From positions 1 to 64,000 of the forward strand of contig JAYQSI010000009.1 of the NCBI GenBank assembly GCA_038146785.1: DNA of 64,000 bases, given 5' to 3'. This document shows, one piece after another, positions 44,563 through 55,314 of this stretch. A program made the translations under genes and the position numbers. Positions within the stretch are counted from its first letter, which is position 1. Each line of letters opens with the position of its first letter. This stretch comes from VMDJ01 sp038146785. Lineage in GTDB: Bacteria; Pseudomonadota; Gammaproteobacteria; Chromatiales; Chromatiaceae. The notes below the pieces were generated by a model, which was not told where the DNA came from, did not search any database, and saw only the letters and a list, made by a program, of their open reading frames with translations.

Positions 44563-46048
44563 CGCTTCTTCCGATGTTGGCTGTGCACGCGGCCAAACAT
44601 CCTGACCGCTTAGCCTTACAGGATCAAAACACCAACTGAGCTATGCCGAGCTTGCTGAGCAGGTCAACGCGTGTGCGACATGGCTGCAAGGCTTGGGTGT
44701 TGATCGCATTGGCTTTGATGCGCAGAACACGGTGAGTTGGGTAATCGTCGATTTGGCGTGCATGCAAGCCGGTGTTTGCGTGATGCCAATTCCGCCTTTC
44801 TTCTCAGCTGAACAAGTAGCGCATGTGGTGAGCCAAGCCGAGCTTTCGCATGTGATCACTGATCATCCAGAGCGCTTTGTTCAGCGATGTGCTTCATTTG
44901 CTTCTGCTGAATGTGATCAGACTGTCATTCAAGGTTATGCATTATTAAAGCTGCCCCAAGCTGAGACTAGACATCCATTACCTCAGGATGTCGTTAAGGT
45001 GACCTTTACCTCGGGTACGACAGGATCTCCGAAAGGTGTCTTGTTAACGCATCAGCAAATATCGGCGGTCACTGAGTCGCTGATTGAAGTGGCGCAAATT
45101 ACGTCTGACGATAAGCACGTGTGTGTCATGCCGCTGGCAGTCTTACTTGAAAACATTGCCGGTGTGTATGCCTTGCTGCAGGCGGGAGCACAGGTGTTAA
45201 TCCCTTCAGCTGATGCACTCGGTATGCAGGGCAGTGGAATGGATAGCCCTCAACGATTGCTCTCGATGATTGATCGAGAAAGCATCACGACGGTAATTCT
45301 GACCCCGGGCATGCTTGAGGGCTTTATCAGGGTGATTGAAGCAGGCCATCCAGTGCCAACAGCTCTGCGTTTTTGCGCGTTAGGTGGCGCGTCGGTATCG
45401 ATCTCGCTACTCAATCGGGCAGCCGCGCTACACCTGCCGGTATACCAAGGCTATGGGATGAGTGAATGCGCCTCAGTCGTGTGTCTGAATGCGATCGGTA
45501 CGAATCAGATCGGCACGGTGGGTAAAGCGTTACCGCATATCCAGCTGAAGCTGGCTGATGATGGCGAGGTGTTGATCCATGGTGGCGGTTTTACAGGTTA
45601 CTTAGGTGATTTCGATGACTCGCTGCCTGAGTGGTATGCAACCGGTGATCTGGGTGAGTTTACGGATGATCATGCGTTAACCATCTTAGGTCGTAAGCGT
45701 AATGTGTTTATCACTGCTTATGGTCGAAATGTCTCGCCTGAATGGGTAGAGAAAGAGTTCACCAGTCATCCCGAGATTCAACAAATGGCGGTATATGGTG
45801 AAGCGCGCCCATTTAATGTTGCTGTTATCCACTCGTCGCTAACCGATGCATCGCTGGCTGATGCTATCGCCAAGATCAATAACACCTTGCCCGATTATGC
45901 GCGTGTCACGCATTGGCTACGGGCAGATGAGCCTTTTTCCGCAATCAACCAACTGCTAACCGCAACCGGTCGTAATCGTCGAGAGTTTATCTATGACGTT
46001 TATGCCGATCGTTTGGCATCTTTTTACAATGAGTCCATTGCTTTATGA
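44559..46048 (+). pseudogene. AMP-dependent acyl ligase, frameshifted
   Basis: About 496 residues when repaired. ATG 44559 overlaps the previous stop; one missing C near 44636 breaks the frame at DQNTNLSYAEL. From there the ANL fold is complete: P-loop FTSGTTGSPKGVLLT, A5 YGMSECASV, ATP-binding YATGDLGEF and the A10-region KRNVFITAYGRNVSPEWVE. Activates a carboxylic acid, probably a fatty acid, as the adenylate. The acceptor is not evident, and no acyl carrier protein gene is nearby. Confidence 0.85.
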
Positions 46049-46713
46049 GTTCAGTTTACGAATATCTCTTAGAGAACACCGAAGAAGAGCGTAATGCGCT
46101 GTTAAGTATTCCTTTCATTCAAGAAGGATGGCGCGGCAATCTTTCTTTAGAAAGTTATCTCGCCTTTCTTGGTCAAGCTTTTCACCATGTTAAACATACA
46201 ACGCCTTTATTAATGGCTTGTGGTTCACGCGTGCCGTTTGAAAAGGAATGGCTGCGTAACGCAATGGCTGAATATGTGGAAGAGGAAGTAGGTCATCAAG
46301 AATGGATCTTGAGCGACATTCAACATGCCGGGGGTGATGCGCAGGCTGTACGTCATGCAACACCTAGCTTGGCAGTCGAAGCGATGATCGCCTATGCCTA
46401 CTATGTGATTGAGCGAGTAAATCCGATCGGTTTTCTTGGCATGGTGCTGGTGTTAGAAGGCACGAGCATCAAGGTGGCGACAGAGGCGGCTGAGGCCATC
46501 AAATCGAGTTTAGGTTTGGGTGATGAGTGCTTTAGTTATCTCTCGAGCCACGGCTCTTTAGATATCTCACACATGGATTTTTATAAAAATCTAGTCAATC
46601 AAATTGAGTCTGAGGAAGACAAAGTCTTTTTGCTTCATTGTGCGAAAAACTTTTTCAAACTCTATGGCGATGTGTTCCGTAGCCTGCCATTAAATAAGCT
46701 AAGTGAGATCTAA
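46045..46713 (+). CDS. Heme-oxygenase-like diiron protein (TenA/PqqC superfamily)
   Basis: 222 residues, all-helical. Carboxylate/His motifs typical for HDO-type iron redox enzymes: FLGQAFHHVKHTT, YVEEEVGHQEWI, and SHGSLDISHMDFYKNL. Members include UndA (alkene formation from fatty acids), CADD and other diiron or mono-iron oxidases. It overlaps the ligase by four bases. Combined with the ligase and the reductase, oxidation of an activated fatty or amino acid is plausible; the exact reaction is unknown. Confidence 0.8.
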   Translation: MSSVYEYLLENTEEERNALLSIPFIQEGWRGNLSLESYLAFLGQAFHHVKHTTPLLMACGSRVPFEKEWLRNAMAEYVEEEVGHQEWILSDIQHAGGDAQAVRHATPSLAVEAMIAYAYYVIERVNPIGFLGMVLVLEGTSIKVATEAAEAIKSSLGLGDECFSYLSSHGSLDISHMDFYKNLVNQIESEEDKVFLLHCAKNFFKLYGDVFRSLPLNKLSEI

Positions 46714-46714
46714 A

Positions 46715-47515
46715 ATGAGCCAAGCCTTTGAGCAAAAGAATATTGTAGTTACTGGCGCGACAGGCGGCATCGGCTTTGAGATCGTTAAGCGATTGAAGTC
46801 GCAGGGCGCCAATGTGTTTTTGGTATCTCACGATCCCATTGCGCTGGCATCTTCATTGAGCGAGCTCGGTCTATCGCATGACAAAGGAATAGCGGTAGAT
46901 TTTCTTCAGCCTGAGTCAATCAATCAGGTTATTACAACGGCTAACCAAGTCTTTGCTAATCATATTGATGCCTTGGTGAACTGTGCAGGGATGTTGAGCT
47001 TTGCTCCGTTTGATGAAACCGATCCTGATCTATTGCAGGCCATCTTCCAAGTTAATTTGATGACACCGATGCGCTTAATGCATGGCTTATTGCCACAAAT
47101 GAAAGCAGCAGGCCAAGGTCATTTTGTAAATGTAGGCTCGACCTTCGGCAGTATTGGTTTTGGATTTTTTGCCGGTTATTCAGCCAGTAAGTTTGGCTTA
47201 CGGGGTTTGTCAGAAGCATTGCGTCGTGAGTTAGAAGGTACAGGTGTGAAGGTGACCTATGTCGCGCCGCGTGCGGTTAAAACGCCGTTGAATAGCGATA
47301 TGGTTTACGCCTTTGCCAAGAAAACGAAGATGAACATGGATGAGCCAGCATGGGTTGCTGAGCAGGTTGTCTCTGCGATGCAGCAGGATAAAAAGGATGT
47401 TTATTTGGGTTTCCCAGAAAAATTATTCGCGCGTTTGAATGGCTTTTTGCCTAGACTCGTCGACGGTGGCTTGCGAGATCAAATGAAGCAAGCTCGCGAA
47501 TTATTCAAAGGATAA
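46715..47515 (+). CDS. Short-chain dehydrogenase/reductase
   Basis: 266 residues from ATG 46715, one base after the diiron gene. NAD(P) site VTGATGGIGFE, NCAGML, and the catalytic YSASKFG; the C-terminal tail is long and amphipathic (KLFARLNGFLPRLVDGGL), as in reductases of lipid substrates. A P-rich end is lacking. The fourth gene of the cassette. Confidence 0.88.
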   Translation: MSQAFEQKNIVVTGATGGIGFEIVKRLKSQGANVFLVSHDPIALASSLSELGLSHDKGIAVDFLQPESINQVITTANQVFANHIDALVNCAGMLSFAPFDETDPDLLQAIFQVNLMTPMRLMHGLLPQMKAAGQGHFVNVGSTFGSIGFGFFAGYSASKFGLRGLSEALRRELEGTGVKVTYVAPRAVKTPLNSDMVYAFAKKTKMNMDEPAWVAEQVVSAMQQDKKDVYLGFPEKLFARLNGFLPRLVDGGLRDQMKQARELFKG

Positions 47516-47522
47516 GTGTCGG

Positions 47523-48179
47523 TTGAGAGTTTTACTGGTCGAAGATGACCTAGATTTAGGTGCTGCGATTAAGCGAGGGCTTGAGCAGCGCCAAATCACG
47601 GTGGATTGGTTGCAGCGTGGGGGTGATGTTGCGCCAATCGTAAAAACCGAATCGATCGATGCGGTGATTCTTGACCTTGGTCTGCCAGATCTCGACGGTG
47701 TTGATGTGCTCAAACAAGTGCGCGCCGCCAAATCGCAAACACCGGTTATTGTGCTGACAGCTCGTGCTGATATTGATGATCGCGTGAACAGTCTTGATGC
47801 CGGCGCAGATGACTATATGGTCAAGCCATTTGATTTACGTGAGCTTGAAGCAAGATTGCGCTCAATTGTGCGCCGTAGCCTGGGGCGTGCTGAGTCATTC
47901 ATTGCTTGGCGTGATTATCAATTTGATCCGGCAGGTCCGCAGTTACGTCAGGGCGATCAAACGATTGATCTGCCGGCTAAAGCGCTCGTGGTGTTTGAGG
48001 CATTGCTTAACAGTGCGGGGCGTCCGGTCTCGAAAACTATTTTGGAAAATGCTTTATATGGCTGGGATGAAGGTGTCGCCAGTAATGCGATTGAGGTGTA
48101 CATCCATCAAATCCGTAAACACCTTGGGTCTGATGCAGTAAAGACAATCCGTGGCGTTGGGTATATGTTGCCACGATGA
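47523..48179 (+). CDS. OmpR-family response regulator, QseB/PmrA type
   Basis: 218 residues starting at TTG 47523. Receiver (1-115) with phospho-acceptor Asp in AVILDLGLPDLDG and Lys in MVKPFDLRELEARLR; winged helix at the C-terminus with LYGWDEGVASNAIEVYIHQIRKHLG, the QseB/PmrA signature. It follows the SDR gene by seven bases and overlaps the kinase start. A matching box lies at 43847-43863. Confidence 0.92.
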   Translation: MRVLLVEDDLDLGAAIKRGLEQRQITVDWLQRGGDVAPIVKTESIDAVILDLGLPDLDGVDVLKQVRAAKSQTPVIVLTARADIDDRVNSLDAGADDYMVKPFDLRELEARLRSIVRRSLGRAESFIAWRDYQFDPAGPQLRQGDQTIDLPAKALVVFEALLNSAGRPVSKTILENALYGWDEGVASNAIEVYIHQIRKHLGSDAVKTIRGVGYMLPR

Positions 48180-49644
48180 GTGAATCCTCTTCTATTCGTA
48201 TCCGTTTATTACAAACCTTAAGTCTTGTGCTTAGCGTTGGTTTGCTGCTGATTGCGGCGGCAATCTTTCTTTCCTCATCACGTGAAATCAATGAGGTCTA
48301 CGACGCAAACTTACAGCGAGCGGCGATCACACTCGAAAAGCTATTGCTGCACGAAGAAGGTGAGCATGATGCCTATGTGGCTCAAGCTAAGTTAATCCAA
48401 AGTGAGATTCCGCCTGAGCAGCTTAAAAATTACCCGGTGCTCAGCGCAAATTTAGATGCCATCTTGCGTAATAACGTCGAAGCAAATGAGTCGGCTTATC
48501 TGCCGCAGTTAAAAAAGCGTGATGATGAATACGTCAACGCATTGGTGTTCACTGTTAAGCATGACGATGGCACGGTGTTGCTTGCTGATGATAGTGGCAC
48601 ACAGATTCCGATGGAGCCGTTAGGTTACTCGCGTCAAACCTTTGCCAATCAAGAATGGCGGGTTTTTGTTGAGCGAGGTTTAGATAAACACTCAACGATA
48701 GCTGTAGCAGAACGAGTGGATATGCGTGATGAGCTGATTTGGTATATCACGCTCGATAGTGTTATTCCGTTATTGATCGGCTTTCCGTTGATGTTGATGA
48801 TTATCATCACAACGATTAATTACTATTTTAGGCCGATTACAAAAGTGGCAGAGGCCGTCCGCTTACGCCGTGCTGATGATCATCAGCCATTGCAAATAAC
48901 AGAAGTGCCTGAAGAATTGATGCCGATGGTCAAAGCATTGAACGCTTTATTTCAGCGCGTCTCATTAGCCATCATGCGGGAGCGTCAATTTACCTCTGAA
49001 GCCGCACATGAATTGCGCACTCCCTTGGCGGCATTAAAAACCAATGTGCAAGTGGCTTTAGATGGCTTAGGGCATGCGCCTGCGCAAGAAGAGCTGGTGG
49101 CGATTGATAATGGCATCACTCGCTTGAGTGCGGTCGTTGATCAGTTGTTGATCATTGCGCGCGTTGATTCCCTCGAATCGGCACAGCTGCCTCGCGAACA
49201 TTTTAATGTGCATCAGTTATGCAGCAATGTGATTGGTGATGTGGCGCAGATTGCTTATGAACAGCAGATAGAGCTATCGCTGGTGGCGGATGAATCACTG
49301 CAGGTTAGCCAACACCAAGCCTTGCTCGAGATTGCTTTGCGCAATCTGCTCGAAAATGCGATCAAGCATGCGCGCGCTTCACAGATTGAGTTGATGGCTA
49401 AACAAAGCAGGTCAGCAACTCATCCTCAAGGTGGTGGATGATGGTGTCGGCTTTGCAGATGATATTTTGTCGAATGCGACCGAGCGCTTCTCTCGTGGAC
49501 GTTCTACTCAAGCAGAGGGCGTGACCGGGGGTTGGCTTAGGGCTTGCGATCGTCAAACGCATCGCTCAGCTGATGAATGCAGAGCTCACGATCGAAAATG
49601 CGAGTGAAAAGGGCGCTAGCATCACTTTAATCATTCCTCTTTAA
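48176..49644 (+). pseudogene. Sensor histidine kinase (QseC/PmrB type), two frameshifts
   Basis: 488 residues when repaired. TM helix at 15-35, a periplasmic sensor of about 130 residues, a second TM, then HAMP and HisKA with SEAAHELRTPLAALKTN (phospho-His). Two insertions, an extra base at 49409 and one in the G5 run at 49527-49531, hide the G1/G2 ATP boxes VVDDGVGFADDIL and GVGLGLAIVKRIAQ. Repaired, it ends LIIPL at 49644. Partner of the preceding regulator. Two independent hits make either true loss or low read quality likely. Confidence 0.87.
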
Positions 49645-49733
49645 GCGATGTCTTAGCTTTTTCGTGGCATGCAGCTTGGTTGCCTGCGTGTTTGCAGAGA
49701 TAATGGTCAATTACCTCGACTGTCTGCGGTGCC

Positions 49734-51740
49734 ATGTCAAAAACTTTCCAACTCGAAACCAAGTTCACGCCGGCTGGTGATCAGCCCAAGGCGATCGAGG
49801 GTCTGCTCGAGGGTTTGAATGATGGTGAAGCGGGCATGACGCTGCTCGGGGTGACCGGTTCAGGTAAGACTTTCACCATTGCGAATGTGATCGCCGAGTC
49901 ACAGCGGCCTACCTTGATCTTGGCGCCGAATAAGACCCTTGCCGCGCAGCTGTATGGTGAGTTCAAAGACTTCTTCCCGAACAATGCGGTGGAGTATTTC
50001 GTGTCTTACTACGATTACTACCAGCCCGAGGCCTATGTGCCGACCACCGATACCTTTATCGAAAAAGATGCCTCGCTCAACGAGCATGTGCAGCAGATGC
50101 GCTTGTCGGCGACTAAAGCGCTGTTAGAGCGACCTGACAGCATCATCGTTGCGACGGTCTCATCGATTTATGGCTTGGGCGATCCGCGTCAGTACCTGAG
50201 CATGGTGTTGCACCTGTCGCGGGGTGAGCGCATTGAGCAACGCACCATGCTGCGCCGTTTAGCCGACATGCAGTACACGCGTAACGACATCGAGTTAGCG
50301 CGCGGTACCTATCGAGTGCGTGGTGATGTGATCGATATCTTCCCGGCAGAATCGGATGACGAGGCGATTCGTCTTGAGATGTTTGATGATGAGATCGAAG
50401 GCTTGAGTCTGTTCGATCCTTTAACCGGTGAGGTGTTACGCAAAGTGCCGCGCTACACCGTGTATCCCAAAACCCACTATGTCACCCCGCGCGACATCAT
50501 CTTAGGCGCCATCGATAACATCAAAGTGGAACTCAAAGAGCGCCTTGAGCAATTGCGCAGTAATCAAAAGCTACTCGAAGCGCAGCGCTTAGAGCAGCGT
50601 ACCCAGTTCGATATCGAGATGATGTTAGAGCTCGGCTATTGCTCGGGCATCGAGAACTACTCACGGTATCTCTCAGGTCGTGACCCTGGTGATGGTCCGC
50701 CGACCTTATTTGATTACTTGCCTGAGAACAGCTTGCTGGTGATCGACGAATCACACGTCACCGTGCCGCAGCTCGGTGCCATGTATCGCGGTGACCGTTC
50801 ACGTAAAGAGACCTTGGTTGAATACGGCTTCCGTTTGCCCTCGGCACTCGATAACCGCCCACTGAAGTTCGAAGAGTTCGAAGCGCGCTCACCGCAGACC
50901 ATTTATGTCACCGCCACACCACGCGATTACGAGGCAGAGCATTCAGGTGCCATCGTCGAGCAAGTGGTGCGTCCTACCGGTCTGATCGATCCTGAGGTCG
51001 AAGTGCGACCTGCCAGTACCCAAGTGGATGATCTGCTCTCAGAGATCAACGCACGAGTCGAGATGGGCGACCGTGTGTTGGTGACTACGCTGACCAAACG
51101 CATGTCAGAAGATCTCACCGACTATCTGATGGAGCACGACATCCGCGTGCGCTATCTGCACTCCGACATCGATACGGTTGAGCGGGTTGAGATCATCCGA
51201 GATCTCCGCCTCGGTGAGTTTGATGTGTTGGTGGGTATTAACTTATTGCGCGAAGGTTTAGATATGCCCGAGGTATCACTGGTCGCGATTCTCGATGCGG
51301 ATAAAGAAGGCTTCTTACGCTCAGAAGGCTCGTTGATTCAAACCATTGGTCGCGCGGCGCGTAATGCTCGCGGTAAAGCCATCTTGTATGGCGACAACAT
51401 CACCGGCTCAATGAAGCGCGCGATGGATGAAACCGCTCGCCGTCGTGAAAAACAGATGGCACACAATGAAAAACATGGCATTCAACCCAAAACCATTACC
51501 AAGTCGGTCGCCGACATCATGGAAGCGTCAGTGCCAGGTGGTAGTGCTATCGCACGGAAATATCGCTTAGCGGCAGAAGAGGGTGCTGAGTACGAGGTGA
51601 TTGATCCGATCAAAGCGGCGCGCGAAATCAAAAAGATCGAAAAAGAAATGTATGCCTTAGCGCGTGATCTTAAGTTTGAAGAGGCTGCCAAGTTGCGCGA
51701 CCGACTGCGTCGATTGCAAGGCAAAAGCTTCGAGGCTTAA
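49734..51740 (+). CDS. uvrB: UvrABC excinuclease subunit B
   Basis: 668 residues; the damage-verifying helicase-like subunit of nucleotide excision repair. Walker A GVTGSGKTF, the beta-hairpin YYDYYQPEAYVP, helicase motifs TRPTGL-like region, QTIGRAARN, and the C-terminal UVR coiled coil (KIEKEMYALARDLKFEEAAK). Complete. Its TAA forms a 4-base overlap with the stop of the convergent kinase. Confidence 0.98.
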   Translation: MSKTFQLETKFTPAGDQPKAIEGLLEGLNDGEAGMTLLGVTGSGKTFTIANVIAESQRPTLILAPNKTLAAQLYGEFKDFFPNNAVEYFVSYYDYYQPEAYVPTTDTFIEKDASLNEHVQQMRLSATKALLERPDSIIVATVSSIYGLGDPRQYLSMVLHLSRGERIEQRTMLRRLADMQYTRNDIELARGTYRVRGDVIDIFPAESDDEAIRLEMFDDEIEGLSLFDPLTGEVLRKVPRYTVYPKTHYVTPRDIILGAIDNIKVELKERLEQLRSNQKLLEAQRLEQRTQFDIEMMLELGYCSGIENYSRYLSGRDPGDGPPTLFDYLPENSLLVIDESHVTVPQLGAMYRGDRSRKETLVEYGFRLPSALDNRPLKFEEFEARSPQTIYVTATPRDYEAEHSGAIVEQVVRPTGLIDPEVEVRPASTQVDDLLSEINARVEMGDRVLVTTLTKRMSEDLTDYLMEHDIRVRYLHSDIDTVERVEIIRDLRLGEFDVLVGINLLREGLDMPEVSLVAILDADKEGFLRSEGSLIQTIGRAARNARGKAILYGDNITGSMKRAMDETARRREKQMAHNEKHGIQPKTITKSVADIMEASVPGGSAIARKYRLAAEEGAEYEVIDPIKAAREIKKIEKEMYALARDLKFEEAAKLRDRLRRLQGKSFEA

Positions 51741-54668
51741 GCGCTTTTTTCAAGACAGTCAGTCGACTCTTTAAGGCGCTCAATCTCAAGCTCAATATCA
51801 TTTGATGTTGGCTCGTACAGTGAGGCGACATGGTCTTTAGCAATCAGCTCAAGCTCAAAGGCTTTTTGGGCAAGCGCGTAAGCAGACACCGAGCGTGCCG
51901 CACCTTTAAGCGTGTGAGCCGCCTTTTTCACATCGTTATGCTCTTTAAAACTCACCGCAATACGCAAGTCGGCCATCATTAAATTGAGATCTTCAAAGAA
52001 GCGTTGCATCAGCAGGCAGATCATTTTCGGGTCGTCGCCTAAGCGTTCAGCGAGTTCCTGTTTATTCCAAATGACGGGTACCTCATCCGCTAGAACATCT
52101 TTTGCATCCGCTGCAATCTTCTCATCAGTGGTAAGGCTTGGCTCAGACTCGTCTAGCGTATCGCTGGGTGATATCAGCCCATTTCTTAATAGCGTGTCTC
52201 GTAAGTCCTCTTTATCAAAAGGCTTGGTCAGGTAGTCATCCATACCGGCTTCAATGGCGGCCTCACGGTCTTCTGCCATCGCGTGTGCGGTGACCGCAAT
52301 GATCGGTGTGAGTTTTTGCTCGTGGCTCGATTCGTGTTCACGAATCAATTTAGTCGTATCAAGGCCATCGATATGCGGCATCTGGATATCCATCAAGATG
52401 GCATCGAAATGGGTGTTGCGAACTCGCTCAAGTGCCTCGTAGCCTGATTCCACGTCTTCAGAGGTCATGCCCAGTTGTTTAACAATCTGGGTGGCAATCA
52501 TGCGATTCACTTCGACGTCATCCACAATCAGTACGTGACCTTTAAGCGGTCCATCGATTGATTGGGTGACAATTTGTTTATCGCCAAGCGGTAGCTTCAG
52601 CGTGATGGTAAAGGTGGTTCCGATCAGTGGAGTGCTTTCTACCGAGATATCGCCGTCCATCATTTGCGCAAGGTCGCGTGCAATGGCTAAACCTAAACCG
52701 GTACCACCATACATTCGGCTGGTTTTCTTATCGGCTTGTTCAAAGCGATTGAATAAACGTTTGAGCGTTTCTTTCTCAATACCAGGACCGGTATCTTGGA
52801 CTTCTAACTCAATCTTTACCAGGCCTTGCTCGTCGCCCCGTAAATGGTGGCTACGTGCGATCAGTGTTACGCCGCCTGTATCGGTGAATTTAATCGCGTT
52901 ACCAATAATGTTTTTCAGAATCTGACGAATGCGGTTATCATCGACGCGCACCCATAAGTCTTTCTTCAGTTCGTTATGCAACTCAAGGTATAAGTGTTTT
53001 TGTTTCGCTAGCGAACGCTTCTCTTCAAGGATGTCACTCAACAAGTTTTCAAAGGCAATGTTCTTAGGGTCGAGTAATAATTTGCCTGACTCCAACTTCG
53101 AGGAATCCAAAATGTCATCCAAGATATGCAACAAGGATTTTGCCGTACGGTGAACCACTGTCGCCTCACGGTGAAGATCAGGGTCGCTGAGTTGTTCGGT
53201 CAGCGTTTTTGACATGGAAATAATGGCGTGCATTGGGGTGCGAATTTCATGCGACATGTTCGCCATGAATTCGGTTTTGACTTGCAATAGTTTCTGTATG
53301 TCGCCAGTACGCTTCGCGACTTCTTTTTCGAGGCTGTCTTTTTCTTTGGCGATTACATGGCGAGCTTCAATTTGTTCGCTGATGTTCTGAGTAAAAGAGA
53401 ATAAACGTGTAGGTTGATCGTGCTCGTCGGTTTCAAGGTAAAGATTAATTCTCAAGGGGTACTGATGTTTTGCCATCCGGGCTGAGATGTTCAGTCTCTA
53501 TCGACATGGTACGGTCTTTAGAGTCGTGCAGTTGTTGAATGACGGCGTTGTATTTTTCAGCAGGGTAGTTAGGGTCGATCTCAGGTACCGATAAGTCCAA
53601 CATCTTTAGCGGGCTGTGTCCGCTGTGTGCGGCTGCTGTGGTGTTCACATAAAGGAATTTGCCATCGTTATTGGCATCGGTAATTTCAAAACCAATCTGA
53701 CCATAATCGAGCGCTTCTAAGTAGACAGACAAATCATTGACTTGAGCTTGTGCTTTCATCGCACTTTGCTCTAACGCATCTTGTTCGGCTTTACGTTTTC
53801 TAATCGAGCGGGTCAGTGCAAATAAACGATAGGGCTTGCCAAGGCTGTCATTCACCAGCGCAAGCGACACTTCGAGCGGTTCTGTACCGCCATTGGGCAA
53901 CTGGTGCTCGGTTTCAATCACGCGCGAATGTTCAGTGGTTAGTTCCTCGATCAGTTCAGCAAAAACCTCTGGCGTGTAATGTGGATCGATCTCATGTAGT
54001 GGCGTCCCAATAACCTCATCTGGCTGTCTGCCAGAGAATTGACTGGCCGTTTTACTGGCGTAGATAAATACACTGCTTTTTGGATCAAGAATTTCTAGAC
54101 CAATGTCGGCGTTAGTTAACGCGGTTTCGATGCCATCAAGTTGCGCATTCTTTTCAGCAATCACTTTTAAATGATTACGAATGATCAGTGGCAAGGTCTG
54201 GGTAAAGAAGGTGGTGAATAAAATGGCGATGGCCACCGAAGACCAAGGAGCGGGTGTGACCTGTTCGGGGTAGGCAAACCCAATGCCTTGCAGCAGAGCG
54301 ATACAAGCAATAATTATGCTAAAGGCGGCCCATTTATTCAGGTTCATGGTGAGCAGCAATAACGGCACCTGAACAATGACCAATGCGGTGACCACGGAGC
54401 CTTCGCCAAACATGGAGCTGATCCCAGAAATAAAGGTGATCAACAACAGAGAAATCACCAGCAGCGTGGTGCTAAGTGCGTTACGCATCAGCCATAAACC
54501 GACGACAACAGCCGTTATACCAATGGCTGATTCATACGGACGATCTTGGGTGAGGATAACGCCAGTTGCGATCGGCGCAGTAATCGCGGCAAACGACAGA
54601 ATCGTCAACGCCAATTGGCGCATTAAGCTGTCAGGGACTAAGTCTTGGGGAGTATCTCGAGAATCCAT
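51737..54668 (-). pseudogene. Hybrid sensor kinase (PAS-PAS-HisKA-HATPase-REC-Hpt), frameshifted
   Basis: About 976 residues from ATG 54668, or 1006 from ATG 54758; neither start has a good ribosome site. Membrane-embedded N-terminus (five or six helices, residues ~20-160), two PAS domains (DPHYTPEVFAEL and DPNYPAEKYNAV share the same layout), HisKA MSHEIRTPMHAI, HATPase, receiver VLIVDDVEVNR with Asp in AILMDIQMPHIDG, and Hpt AAHTLKGAARSV. One extra C in the run at 53456-53459 splits it between VPL and RINLY. A phosphorelay kinase without a visible partner. Confidence 0.87.
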
Positions 54669-54773
54669 TTTATATTTTGGCTCTATCCATGAGTTGATGG
54701 TTGAAAATATAGTCAATTTGACTAGTAAACGCAATACATCGACGGTTTTTCTGGACATTGAAGGCGATTTAAC

Positions 54774-54802
54774 TTGACTATTTAAGTAAACGCTAATATT
54801 CT
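54774..54802 (+). promoter_or_regulatory. Sigma-70 promoter of first globule-like gene
   Basis: TTGACT, 17 bases, TATTCT. The spacer shares TTTAAGTAAACGCTAA-like sequence with the promoters of the other two copies. Confidence 0.75.
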
Positions 54803-54859
54803 TATCCTCATTGGAAGGGCATATCGCTCAACCACAGGTTTCATTAAGAGGATAAACCC

Positions 54860-55132
54860 ATGAAAAAGATCATCGCTATCGCAGCAATCATCGCATCAGC
54901 TCAAGCTTCTGCGTTCTTCGACAACAGCAACGGCAACATGAACGGTGCTAACAACGGTTCTTTGAACACTGCGGGTAACGCAACTGGTGAAGGTGAAGCG
55001 ACCTTCTCTATGGACATGAACGTTAAGACTAAGCAGTCACGTAACGTTGGCGTTAACGTAAAAGGCAACAACGAAGGCACTGCATACGCAACTGAAGCGC
55101 CATACGCGCCAGTAGCTCCAGCTGCTAAGTAA
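54860..55132 (+). CDS. Sulfur-globule-protein-like secreted protein 1
   Basis: 90 residues with a clean signal peptide (MKKIIAIAAIIASAQASA) and an Asn/Gly-rich mature part (NGNMNGANNGSLNTAGN), a conserved GEGEATFSMDMN block and a Pro/Ala tail ending APAAK. It lacks the GYGY run of the other two. Small, repetitive, Asn/Gly/Tyr proteins of this kind coat the extracytoplasmic sulfur globules of purple and colourless sulfur bacteria; membership is suggested by composition and the sulfur context, not proven. Codon use is strongly biased, which fits high expression. Its own promoter and terminator make it monocistronic. Confidence 0.65.
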   Translation: MKKIIAIAAIIASAQASAFFDNSNGNMNGANNGSLNTAGNATGEGEATFSMDMNVKTKQSRNVGVNVKGNNEGTAYATEAPYAPVAPAAK

Positions 55133-55150
55133 TCTGATTCTTCAGATCGA

Positions 55151-55175
55151 AAAGGGCGCTTCGGCGCCCTTTTTT
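55151..55175 (+). terminator. Terminator of globule-like gene 1
   Basis: Stem AAAGGGCGC/GCGCCCTTT with UUCG tetraloop and T-run. Confidence 0.93.
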
Positions 55176-55231
55176 GTGCCTGTCTAAGTCGGATAAGCCA
55201 AAAATCTGTTCAAACAAGTGAATAATTAACT

Positions 55232-55259
55232 TGTAATTCCACCAAATACTAATATACTA
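55232..55259 (+). promoter_or_regulatory. Sigma-70 promoter of globule-like gene 2
   Basis: TTGTAA, 16 bases, TATACT, followed by a small hairpin CGGAG/CTCCG at the likely 5' end of the mRNA. Confidence 0.7.
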
Positions 55260-55314
55260 ATGCTCATCGGAGTGTTGCTCCGAACACATTAACAACATTT
55301 TTAAGGACTCAGTC

